A stretch of DNA of 11,290 bases, from NCBI GenBank assembly GCA_002393835.1, contig DGTW01000286.1, positions 1 through 11,290 on the forward strand. The letters run 5' to 3'. Below, piece after piece: positions 6,430 to 11,290 of this stretch. The position numbers were made by a program, and so were the translations under genes. The notes beneath the pieces were generated by a model. It was given only the letters and a program-made list of their open reading frames with translations, was not told the DNA's origin and made no database searches. The DNA comes from Treponema sp. UBA4326. GTDB taxonomy: Bacteria; Spirochaetota; Spirochaetia; Treponematales; Treponemataceae. Within the stretch, counting starts at the first letter, position 1; every line of letters starts with the position of its first letter.

Positions 6430-6984
6430 ATGGAATTTGATTCTAAACATGCGGTGATTGTGCCTGAGGGCGTTTTTATTATCGGAACTTACGATGAGAA
6501 TGGAGTGCCTAACGCAATGAATGCGGCCTGGGGCATTCAGTCGGATTACGGGGAGATTACCCTGTACCTGGCTAAGCACAAGACGACTGAGAATGTCAAA
6601 AAAACGGGAGCCTTTACCGTGGCTTTCGCTACAAAGGATACATTGAAGATTTCGGATTATTTCGGGCTTGAGAGCGGAGAAAATGTCAACAAAATTGAGA
6701 AAGCCGGCGTCCATGTTCACAAAAGCGCTCATGTAAATGCTCCGATTATCGAGGAATATCCGGTTACGCTTGAGTGCGAGGTCACTGAGTGGAACGAGGA
6801 AAAAGAGTACCTTCGGGGAAAGATTGTCGCCCAGCAGGCAGATGAGTCTGTTCTTACAGACGGAAAAATCGATTTGGGAAAACTGAAGCCGATTATGTTT
6901 GATGCTTCTTTCCATGTTTACCGCATGATTGGCGAGGTCGCTGGCAAGGCCTTTCAGGATGGACTTGAAATCAAGAACAAATAG
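6430..6984 (+). CDS. Flavin reductase family protein (FMN-binding split barrel)
   Basis: A 184-residue protein of the flavin-reductase-like (DIM6/NTAB) split-barrel family, expected to bind FMN and to be a cytoplasmic flavin or electron-transfer protein of unknown specificity. Typical features are an N-terminal strand pair (VPEGVFIIGTYDENGVPNAM, near 11-30), the AAWGIQSDYGEITLYLAKHKTTENVKKTGAFTV block (33-65) and an EYPVTLECEV strand (110-119), followed by the short sheet ending in FHVYRMIGEVAGKAF. The ATG at 6430 is chosen because TAGGAG (6419-6424) lies 5 nt upstream. The in-frame TTG at 6382 would add 16 hydrophobic, Tyr-rich residues with no ribosome site, so it is rejected as the start. 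The gene appears monocistronic: the large palindrome follows it and the MCP has its own promoter. Confidence 0.85.
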   Translation: MEFDSKHAVIVPEGVFIIGTYDENGVPNAMNAAWGIQSDYGEITLYLAKHKTTENVKKTGAFTVAFATKDTLKISDYFGLESGENVNKIEKAGVHVHKSAHVNAPIIEEYPVTLECEVTEWNEEKEYLRGKIVAQQADESVLTDGKIDLGKLKPIMFDASFHVYRMIGEVAGKAFQDGLEIKNK

Positions 6985-7013
6985 AATTTAGACTTTGGAA
7001 AAATAAGGGGTGC

Positions 7014-7096
7014 GGGGAAAAAGAAACCTTTTGAATTTTAAAGTTACCTCGAAAAATTGCAATTTTTCGAGGTTCTATAAAGGTTGCGTTTTCCCC
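7014..7096. repeat. Large palindromic element with a 28-bp perfect palindrome at its core
   Basis: The core 7046-7073 is a perfect palindrome whose left half is ACCTCGAAAAATTG. An outer imperfect stem surrounds it. GGGGAAAA (7014-7021) pairs with TTTTCCCC (7089-7096), and AACCTTT (7025-7031) with AAAGGTT (7079-7085), in the same register. Two mismatches and one G-C pair lie between these blocks. The left internal loop is 14 nt and the right one 5 nt. The element fills the gap between the flavin-reductase-like gene and the MCP promoter. It is not followed by a T-tract on the plus strand, so it is not a standard terminator. A miniature mobile element, a REP-like repeat or a protein-binding site are all possible. 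Confidence 0.75.
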
Positions 7097-7137
7097 GTGC
7101 TCAATTAGGAAAATACTTTTTTGACTGCCGATTTTTT

Positions 7138-7165
7138 TTGACTTTAGGAAAAACTGTAATACAAT
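7138..7165 (+). promoter_or_regulatory. Candidate sigma-70-type promoter of the MCP gene
   Basis: TTGACT (7138-7143, 5 of 6 matches) and TACAAT (7160-7165, 5 of 6 matches) are separated by 16 nt. The leader of about 23 nt holds a strong Shine-Dalgarno (GAGGAG, 7184-7189) 5 nt before the ATG. A second copy of TTTTTTGACT lies at 7118-7127, so the -35 region is directly repeated 17 nt apart. Confidence 0.6.
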
Positions 7166-7194
7166 TATAGTTGAAAATTGTCTGAGGAGTAAAA

Positions 7195-9288
7195 ATGAAC
7201 CTGCCAAAATTTTTCCGCACATTACAGTTCAGGCTTATTGCCATTGTAGTTGCTATTTTTGCTGTTTCCAATGTCATTCTTGTTTCCACGGCATTGAAAC
7301 TCTCTACTTCTTCCACCGAAAAAACGGTCTCAAATCTTCTTAATTCGGTTACGGACTCGGCGGCCGGAAAGATCAAGGGTGAGACCGAAAAGCAGTTCCG
7401 TATGCTTGAGGCAATCGCAAGGACTGATTTCCTGAAGGATGAGAATGTTCCTCTTCTTGAAAAATGCCAGCAGCTTACCCGAATTTCAAAAGTCAGTCCC
7501 GACTACGAGAATATCGGCTTTTATGATCTTGAAGGAAACAGCTACACTGCCGCAGGTCAGGCAATCCAGCTTCAGCGGGCATATATAGATGCCGCAAAAG
7601 AAGGTAAAAACTACATTGCGGATCCTGCAATCAATCCTGTCACGAATGTCCTTTTCCAGATTTATTCTGTCCCTGTATTTGGCGATAACGGAAAGCCTGT
7701 GGGCTGTGTTGCGGCGAATGTCATGGGCGATGTCCTTTCAAAGCGGATTGAGCAGATTTCTTTCGGAACGAACGAGTCTACGGTTCAGGTCGTGAGCCGA
7801 AAATCCGGTCACACGGTAGCTTCGACTGTCTTTGACAATGTCATTACCTTCCAGGATGTAAACGCTGATTCAGACGAAAACATCAGGCCGATTCTCCAGA
7901 AACTTATGTCAAATGAAATCGGAAATGAGCCTTTCGTAAATCCTGCCGACGGAATGAAGATGATTGCCGCTTATCGTCCTGTTCCGGGCACTGACTGGTC
8001 AGTCCTTGGCGTTTGCAGTTATGACGATTTCTATTCTGACTTAAACAAAATGACTCAGTTCATAGGAATTATGGCCATTATCATGCTTGTGGTCGCTTTT
8101 GTCTGTGTCGGGGCAACCATGTCAATCAGCCTCAAGCCTTTGAACCGGGTCCGCCACGCCATTGATGATGTCGCTTCAGGGGATGCTGATTTGACTAAAC
8201 GAATCAGCAACAAGGGAAAGGACGAGATTTCTGATGTCGTGCGGGGATTCAATTCATTTATTGGTAAACTTCAGGAAATCATCTCGCAGGTAAAGAATTC
8301 AAAAGAGAGGCTGGGAATGGCGGGAACGGAACTGCAGTCCAGCACTGAGGAGACGGCTTCTTCGATTACCCAGATTCTGGCCAATATCGAGGCAGTTCAT
8401 TCTCAGATTAACAACCAGTCAAATTCAGTGCATGAGACGGCTGGTGCCGTAAATGAGATTGCCTCAAATATCGAGTCCCTTGAAAAAATGATTGAGAAGC
8501 AGAGTTCAGGCGTAAGCGAGGCGAGTGCGGCTGTAGAAGAGATGATCGGCAATATCCGCTCAGTAAATGCCTCAATGGAGAAAATGTCTTCTTCATTCAA
8601 CGAGCTTACGAGTAGCGCACAGGCTGGTGCCCAGCTTCAGCACGAGGTTAACGAAAAAATCGAGCAGATAAAAGACCAGAGCGAAACCCTTCAGGAAGCC
8701 AATGTCGCTATTGCGGCCATAGCCGAGCAGACCAACCTTCTTGCCATGAATGCGGCAATTGAGGCGGCTCATGCAGGCGATGCTGGAAAGGGCTTTGCAG
8801 TCGTCGCTGACGAAATCCGTAAGCTCTCCGAGACTTCGGGCCAGCAGTCAAAGACAATCGGCGAGCAGCTCACCAACATTCAGAATTCAATTTCAGGCGT
8901 TGTTCAGGCCAGCGTGCAGTCAAGCAATGCCTTCGGAAGCGTTACCAACAAAATCAAGGAGACAGACGAGCTTGTTCGGCAGATTAAGGCAGCTATGGAG
9001 GAGCAGAACGAAGGCTCGCAGCAGATTAATCAGGTTCTTCATGCCATGAATGACTCCACCCTTGAGGTAAAGACCGCCGGTCAGGAGATGGCAGAAGGCA
9101 ACAAGGCGATTCTTGAGGAAGTGCGTAATTTGCAGGATGCCACCGGAGTCATGCAGGACAGCATGAGGGAAATGAGCATAGGAGCGCAGAAAATCAACGA
9201 GACCGGAGAGGCCTTGCGTGTAATTGCAGGTCAGCTCAGCTCTTCTATCGGTGAAATCGGAGGCCAGATAGACCAGTTCAAGGTTTAG
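7195..9288 (+). CDS. Methyl-accepting chemotaxis protein with periplasmic dCache-type sensor
   Basis: A 697-residue transmembrane chemoreceptor that would signal to CheA/CheW and the flagellar motor. Domains in order: TM1 at about 13-34; a periplasmic sensor of about 250 residues (35-287) with double-Cache features (IGFYDLEGN near 107, [17 protein letters not shown] at 128-144, and [15 protein letters not shown] at 156-170); TM2 at about 288-311; HAMP at about 312-365 ([21 protein letters not shown]); and a long coiled-coil signalling domain. The signalling hairpin tip lies at about 505-547, with [20 protein letters not shown] and then [15 protein letters not shown]. Gln/Glu-rich heptads flank the tip as expected for methylation sites. 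The C-terminus (GGQIDQFKV) lacks a NWETF-like CheR-docking pentapeptide. The ligand is unknown; the Cache fold often binds small organic compounds. It has its own promoter and terminator, so it is probably monocistronic. Confidence 0.95.
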   Translation: MNLPKFFRTLQFRLIAIVVAIFAVSNVILVSTALKLSTSSTEKTVSNLLNSVTDSAAGKIKGETEKQFRMLEAIARTDFLKDENVPLLEKCQQLTRISKVSPDYENIGFYDLEGNSYTAAGQAIQLQRAYIDAAKEGKNYIADPAINPVTNVLFQIYSVPVFGDNGKPVGCVAANVMGDVLSKRIEQISFGTNESTVQVVSRKSGHTVASTVFDNVITFQDVNADSDENIRPILQKLMSNEIGNEPFVNPADGMKMIAAYRPVPGTDWSVLGVCSYDDFYSDLNKMTQFIGIMAIIMLVVAFVCVGATMSISLKPLNRVRHAIDDVASGDADLTKRISNKGKDEISDVVRGFNSFIGKLQEIISQVKNSKERLGMAGTELQSSTEETASSITQILANIEAVHSQINNQSNSVHETAGAVNEIASNIESLEKMIEKQSSGVSEASAAVEEMIGNIRSVNASMEKMSSSFNELTSSAQAGAQLQHEVNEKIEQIKDQSETLQEANVAIAAIAEQTNLLAMNAAIEAAHAGDAGKGFAVVADEIRKLSETSGQQSKTIGEQLTNIQNSISGVVQASVQSSNAFGSVTNKIKETDELVRQIKAAMEEQNEGSQQINQVLHAMNDSTLEVKTAGQEMAEGNKAILEEVRNLQDATGVMQDSMREMSIGAQKINETGEALRVIAGQLSSSIGEIGGQIDQFKV

Positions 9289-9308
9289 GCCGCAAAAAAC
9301 TTCTTTTG

Positions 9309-9373
9309 AAAGGGGATTGCCTTTTAGTGAGGTGTAAAGCGCACTTCATTAGCGGCAAGCCCCTTTTTATTTT
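9309..9373 (+). terminator. Strong intrinsic terminator after the MCP gene
   Basis: AAAGGGG (9309-9315) pairs with CCCCTTT (9360-9366), TTGCC (9317-9321) with GGCAA (9354-9358), and TAGTGAGGTG (9325-9334) with CACTTCATTA (9342-9351). The stems total about 22 pairs around a 7-nt loop (9335-9341), followed by a T-rich tail. Two pairs in the inner stem are G-U only in plus-strand RNA, which supports transcription in the MCP direction. Confidence 0.88.
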
Positions 9374-9391
9374 CCATGAAATCACTATAAT
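9363..9391 (+). promoter_or_regulatory. Candidate pyrE promoter overlapping the MCP terminator tail
   Basis: A perfect TATAAT (9386-9391) lies 20 nt before the pyrE ATG. The -35 region would fall in the T-tract of the preceding terminator and has no good match. The predicted start near 9398 gives a leader of about 14 nt, just enough for the GGAG ribosome site at 9401-9404. No pyrimidine attenuator fits in such a leader. Confidence 0.5.
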
Positions 9392-9411
9392 TCATGTATT
9401 GGAGTTTAATT

Positions 9412-10098
9412 ATGGAAGATTACAAGAAAGAATTCATTGATTTTATGGTCGAATGTCAGGTTTTAAAATTCGGTTCATTCACCCTTAAAAGCGGCCGCCA
9501 GTCGCCCTTCTTTATGAATGCAGGTGCTTATGTCACAGGCAGCCAGCTCAAGCGCCTGGGTGAGTATTACGCAAAGGCAATTCACGACAACTTTGGGGAC
9601 AATTTCGATGTTTTCTTCGGCCCTGCCTACAAGGGAATCCCGCTCGCTGTGGTTACGGCCGTGGCTTACTCAGAATTGTACGGAAAGGAAGTCAAATATT
9701 GCTGTGACCGAAAAGAAGAAAAAGACCACGGCGCTGACAAGGGCTCTCTTTTGGGCTATAAAATCAAGGACGGAGACCGGGTCGTAATCATCGAGGATGT
9801 CACAACTTCAGGAAAATCAATCGAAGAGACTTATCCAAAAATCAAAGCTCAGGAAACAACCCCAGGCGGAATCAAAATCGTGGGCGAGATTGTAAGCCTT
9901 AACCGCATGGAAAAAGCCCCGGACTCAGACAAAGCCGCTCTCGATGTAATCACAGAAAAATACGGCTTCCCTGCCCGGGCAATCGTCTCAATGGCTGATG
10001 TAGTCGAAGCCCTCTACACTAACGGCGATAAAAAACTGATTACTGACGAGATTAAGGCCGAGATTGACAAGTACTACGAGACTTACGGAGCTAAGTAA
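9412..10098 (+). CDS. pyrE: Orotate phosphoribosyltransferase
   Basis: Joins orotate and PRPP to give orotidine 5'-phosphate and pyrophosphate in de novo pyrimidine synthesis (cytoplasm, normally a dimer). Its 228 residues are normal for PyrE. Visible motifs are FGSFTLKSGRQSPFF (20-34), FGPAYKGIPLA (69-79), the catalytic flexible loop RKEEKDHG (100-107) and the PRPP-binding motif VVIIEDVTTSGKS (124-136). SMADVVEAL follows near 193-201. The ATG at 9412 is preferred because GGAG (9401-9404) is 7 nt upstream. The in-frame ATG at 9394 lacks a ribosome site and lies before the predicted transcription start, so six upstream codons are excluded. It is a single gene with no other pyr gene nearby. The stop codon is followed within 4 nt by the heptamer repeat array, with no evident terminator. 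Confidence 0.96.
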   Translation: MEDYKKEFIDFMVECQVLKFGSFTLKSGRQSPFFMNAGAYVTGSQLKRLGEYYAKAIHDNFGDNFDVFFGPAYKGIPLAVVTAVAYSELYGKEVKYCCDRKEEKDHGADKGSLLGYKIKDGDRVVIIEDVTTSGKSIEETYPKIKAQETTPGGIKIVGEIVSLNRMEKAPDSDKAALDVITEKYGFPARAIVSMADVVEALYTNGDKKLITDEIKAEIDKYYETYGAK

Positions 10099-10101
10099 AC
10101 G

Positions 10102-10213
10102 GAAAGTTGAAAACTGAAAACTGAAAGTTGAAAGTTGAAAACTGAAAGATGAAAACTGAAAACGGAAAACTGAAAGATGAAAGTTGAAAATTGAAAATTG
10201 AAAATTGAAAATT
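10102..10213. repeat. Tandem array of 16 degenerate heptamers (GAAAAYT/GAAAGTT)
   Basis: Sixteen consecutive 7-nt units, all starting GAAA, fill this stretch without interruption. The variable last three bases read, in order, GTT, ACT, ACT, GTT, GTT, ACT, GAT, ACT, ACG, ACT, GAT, GTT and then ATT four times. The unit is not a multiple of three, so the array is not a coding repeat on the plus strand. On the minus strand it reads as a Phe/Ser/Gln-rich low-complexity frame that is unlikely to be a gene. It begins 4 nt after the pyrE stop codon. Confidence 0.95.
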
Positions 10214-10440
10214 CCTCACGGAGCTTTGGAGTGTACAGAGGTTTATCCACAGATTTCCACTGATTAGCACGGATTATATGTTTTCGGTATGAAAGTTTTG
10301 TGATGAACACGACAAAAATTCGTAAGTGAAAATTTTTTAATCTGTGTTCATTTGTGCTAATCTGTGGATTATATAAAATCTTTCTCCGTGAGCTCTGTGA
10401 GGAATTTATAAATCTGTGTAATCTGCGCTAATCTGTGGAT
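10211..10440. repeat. Nested inverted and direct copies of a CTGTGGAT/GTGCTAAT-type intergenic repeat
   Basis: Three copies of a roughly 30-36-bp degenerate repeat occur. One is in inverse orientation (10242-10279, containing ATCCACAGAT and TTAGCAC). Two are direct (10339-10374, containing GTGCTAATCTGTGGAT, and 10411-10440, containing CGCTAATCTGTGGAT). An outer pair, ATTCCTCACGGAGC (10211-10224) and GCTCTGTGAGGAAT (10392-10405), is complementary except for one G-T position, in nearly the same register as the inner pair 10245-10254/10360-10369. A separate central hairpin uses ATGAACAC (10303-10310) with GTGTTCAT (10344-10351) and AAAAATT (10314-10320) with AATTTTT (10331-10337). No gene is supported here. 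Confidence 0.85.
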
Positions 10441-10446
10441 TTTTTT

Positions 10447-10497
10447 ATTATTCCGCCGAAAAAGTGTTGTTTGTTGACATAAATTCGTCGGAATAAT
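10447..10497. repeat. Inverted repeat in the ATPase promoter region, possible operator
   Basis: ATTATTCCGCCGAA (10447-10460) pairs with TTCGTCGGAATAAT (10484-10497) at 13 of 14 positions, with a 23-nt gap. The gap contains a perfect TTGACA, and the right arm falls in the promoter spacer. The spacing of 37 nt between arm starts would suit a dimeric or looping regulator, but it may equally be only a structured repeat. Confidence 0.65.
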
Positions 10498-10503
10498 TGT
10501 AAT
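10474..10503 (+). promoter_or_regulatory. Candidate promoter P1 of the ATPase gene
   Basis: Perfect TTGACA (10474-10479), an 18-nt spacer and TGTAAT (10498-10503, 5 of 6 matches). The start near 10510 would leave a leader of about 20 nt, which contains no Shine-Dalgarno sequence. Confidence 0.5.
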
Positions 10504-10525
10504 TTTTATTCACTTTTTCTATAAT
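10497..10525 (+). promoter_or_regulatory. Candidate promoter P2 of the ATPase gene, would give a leaderless mRNA
   Basis: TTGTAA (10497-10502, 4 of 6 matches), a 17-nt spacer and a perfect TATAAT (10520-10525). Only 5 nt separate the -10 box from the ATG at 10531, so transcription would start at or next to the start codon. The preceding CACTTTTTC resembles the T-tract before the argS -10 box. Confidence 0.4.
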
Positions 10526-10530
10526 AAGTT

Positions 10531-11290
10531 ATGCGAAGAAATTTTATAGAAAAACTGATTGAATGGAAGGAAAGTCCCGAACGGAAGCCTCTTGTTCTCT
10601 GGGGAGCCAGGCAGGTCGGAAAAACATGGCTGCTTAAAGAATTCGGTAAAACTTGCTTTGAGAATGTGCTCTATATTTCATTTTACAACAATAAAAAAGA
10701 CTCCGACCTTTTTGAAAGGGACTATGATATTAAACGCATAATTTCAGCACTTGAGATGCAGCATCATATAAAAATTCAAGCTTCTAACACTCTCATTATT
10801 TTTGATGAAATTCAAGAAGCCCCTAAAGTCCTGGAATCGTTGAAATATTTTTGCGAGGAGGCCAGGGAATATGCGATTGTCGCCGCAGGCTCTCTGCTTG
10901 GAGTGAGCATTCATGAGGGCTTGTCTTTTCCTGTGGGAAAGGTAAATGAACTCAGGCTTTACCCAATGACTTTTTCTGAGTTTTTGCTGGCTTTGGGAGA
11001 AGAAAATCTTGCAAGGCTAATCGAAGAAAAAAAACCTGAAAATCCCTTGATTTCTGATTTGAGGGAAACATATATTCCTTTCTTGCGGGATTACTATTTT
11101 ACAGGTGGAATGCCTGAGGCCGTCCTTACTTTTGTTGAGACTCGTGACTATGACAAGGTTCGAAGCGTACAGAATGATATTATCAGCCAGTATGAAGGGG
11201 ATTTCGGAAAGCATGTGGATTCAAAGGAGCTTCCGAGAATCCGCATGGTATGGAATTCTCTTCCCATGCAGCTTGCAAAAGAAAATAAAA
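10531..11290 (+). CDS. AAA-type ATPase, AAA_14/DUF4143 family (runs off right edge)
   Basis: First 253 codons of a P-loop ATPase of the COG1373 type (AAA_14 domain, usually followed by a DUF4143 domain). These proteins are common and often multi-copy in bacteria and archaea, and their function is not established. Walker A is GARQVGKT (25-32), Walker B is LIIFDE (88-93), and a sensor-like AAGSLLG lies at 119-125. Family-typical YPMTFSEFL follows, and further on DYYFTGGMPEAV. There are no membrane segments. The ATG at 10531 has no Shine-Dalgarno sequence but begins the protein exactly where the family starts (about 24 residues before Walker A). The C-terminal domain is beyond the window, so intactness cannot be judged. 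The gene sits immediately after a repeat-dense spacer and a promoter-containing inverted repeat. Confidence 0.9.
   Translation, partial: MRRNFIEKLIEWKESPERKPLVLWGARQVGKTWLLKEFGKTCFENVLYISFYNNKKDSDLFERDYDIKRIISALEMQHHIKIQASNTLIIFDEIQEAPKVLESLKYFCEEAREYAIVAAGSLLGVSIHEGLSFPVGKVNELRLYPMTFSEFLLALGEENLARLIEEKKPENPLISDLRETYIPFLRDYYFTGGMPEAVLTFVETRDYDKVRSVQNDIISQYEGDFGKHVDSKELPRIRMVWNSLPMQLAKENK

Noticed and set aside
6334..6915. A 193-codon minus-strand open frame opposite the flavin-reductase-like gene
   Set aside because: It is antisense to a gene with a good ribosome site and clear family motifs, and it resembles no known protein.
7014..7096. Intrinsic terminator of the flavin-reductase-like gene
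   Set aside because: Neither the core palindrome nor the outer stem is followed by a T-tract on the plus strand, so it is listed as a palindromic element instead.
9394..9411. Upstream ATG start for pyrE
   Set aside because: It has no ribosome site and lies before the predicted transcription start. The ATG at 9412 has GGAG 7 nt upstream.
10083..10310. A 75-codon minus-strand frame across the heptamer array
   Set aside because: Its sequence is a by-product of the GAAAxxx repeats (Phe/Ser/Gln-rich), and it runs into the end of pyrE.
10102..10440. CRISPR array
   Set aside because: The 7-nt units are contiguous without unique spacers, the larger units are inverted and irregularly spaced, and no cas gene is nearby.
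10211..10440. Replication origin with DnaA boxes, suggested by TTATCCACAG at 10243-10252
   Set aside because: The one near match to TTATNCACA is part of the CTGTGGAT repeat unit. The other copies do not keep the box, and no dnaA, dnaN or AT-rich unwinding cluster is visible.

Overview
The window most resembles a host- or gut-associated spirochaete of the Treponema type. The reasons are a 566-residue cytoplasmic protein that looks like a spirochaete-restricted family (DUF5312, from memory), a lipoprotein with a relaxed lipobox, a chemoreceptor with no C-terminal CheR-binding pentapeptide, a GH105 pectin-degradation enzyme, and intergenic regions full of degenerate short repeats. The genus assignment is an inference; no rRNA or other marker is present.

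Layout. Positions 1-811 (minus) are the N-terminal 270 codons of arginyl-tRNA synthetase; the gene runs off the left edge. A GC-rich structured repeat (about 871-978) separates it from a plus-strand GH105 unsaturated glycuronyl hydrolase lipoprotein (1045-2295). This gene converges, across an AT-rich inverted repeat (2283-2352), on a two-gene minus-strand operon: the DUF5312-like gene (4989 to 3289) followed, with an ATGA overlap, by pgeF (3292 to 2351). Next comes a long hairpin (5086-5147) and leuB (minus, 6273 to 5179). leuB is divergent from a flavin-reductase-like gene (plus, 6430-6984), and their predicted -35 boxes overlap. A large palindromic element (7014-7096) precedes a dCache-type methyl-accepting chemotaxis protein (7195-9288), which ends in a strong intrinsic terminator (9309-9373). 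pyrE (9412-10098) follows. The 432 bases from 10099 to 10530 hold no gene: first a 16-unit heptamer tandem array, then inverted and direct copies of a CTGTGGAT-type repeat, then an inverted repeat with an embedded promoter. The window ends inside an AAA_14/DUF4143-type ATPase (10531 to the right edge).

How the genes work together. The genes are mostly independent housekeeping and accessory units: translation (argS), leucine synthesis (leuB), pyrimidine synthesis (pyrE), peptidoglycan fidelity or purine metabolism (pgeF), pectin use (GH105) and taxis (MCP). Only DUF5312-pgeF is a clear operon.

Most notable: several genes without a Shine-Dalgarno sequence (argS, the DUF5312-like gene, the ATPase, possibly GH105) have a -10-like box 5-10 nt before the start codon, which suggests leaderless mRNAs. 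leuB, the flavin reductase, the MCP and pyrE have clear Shine-Dalgarno sites. I found no defence system, CRISPR array, transposase or RNA gene. The least explained material is the set of intergenic palindromes and repeats, together with the Cys-rich insertion in PgeF.
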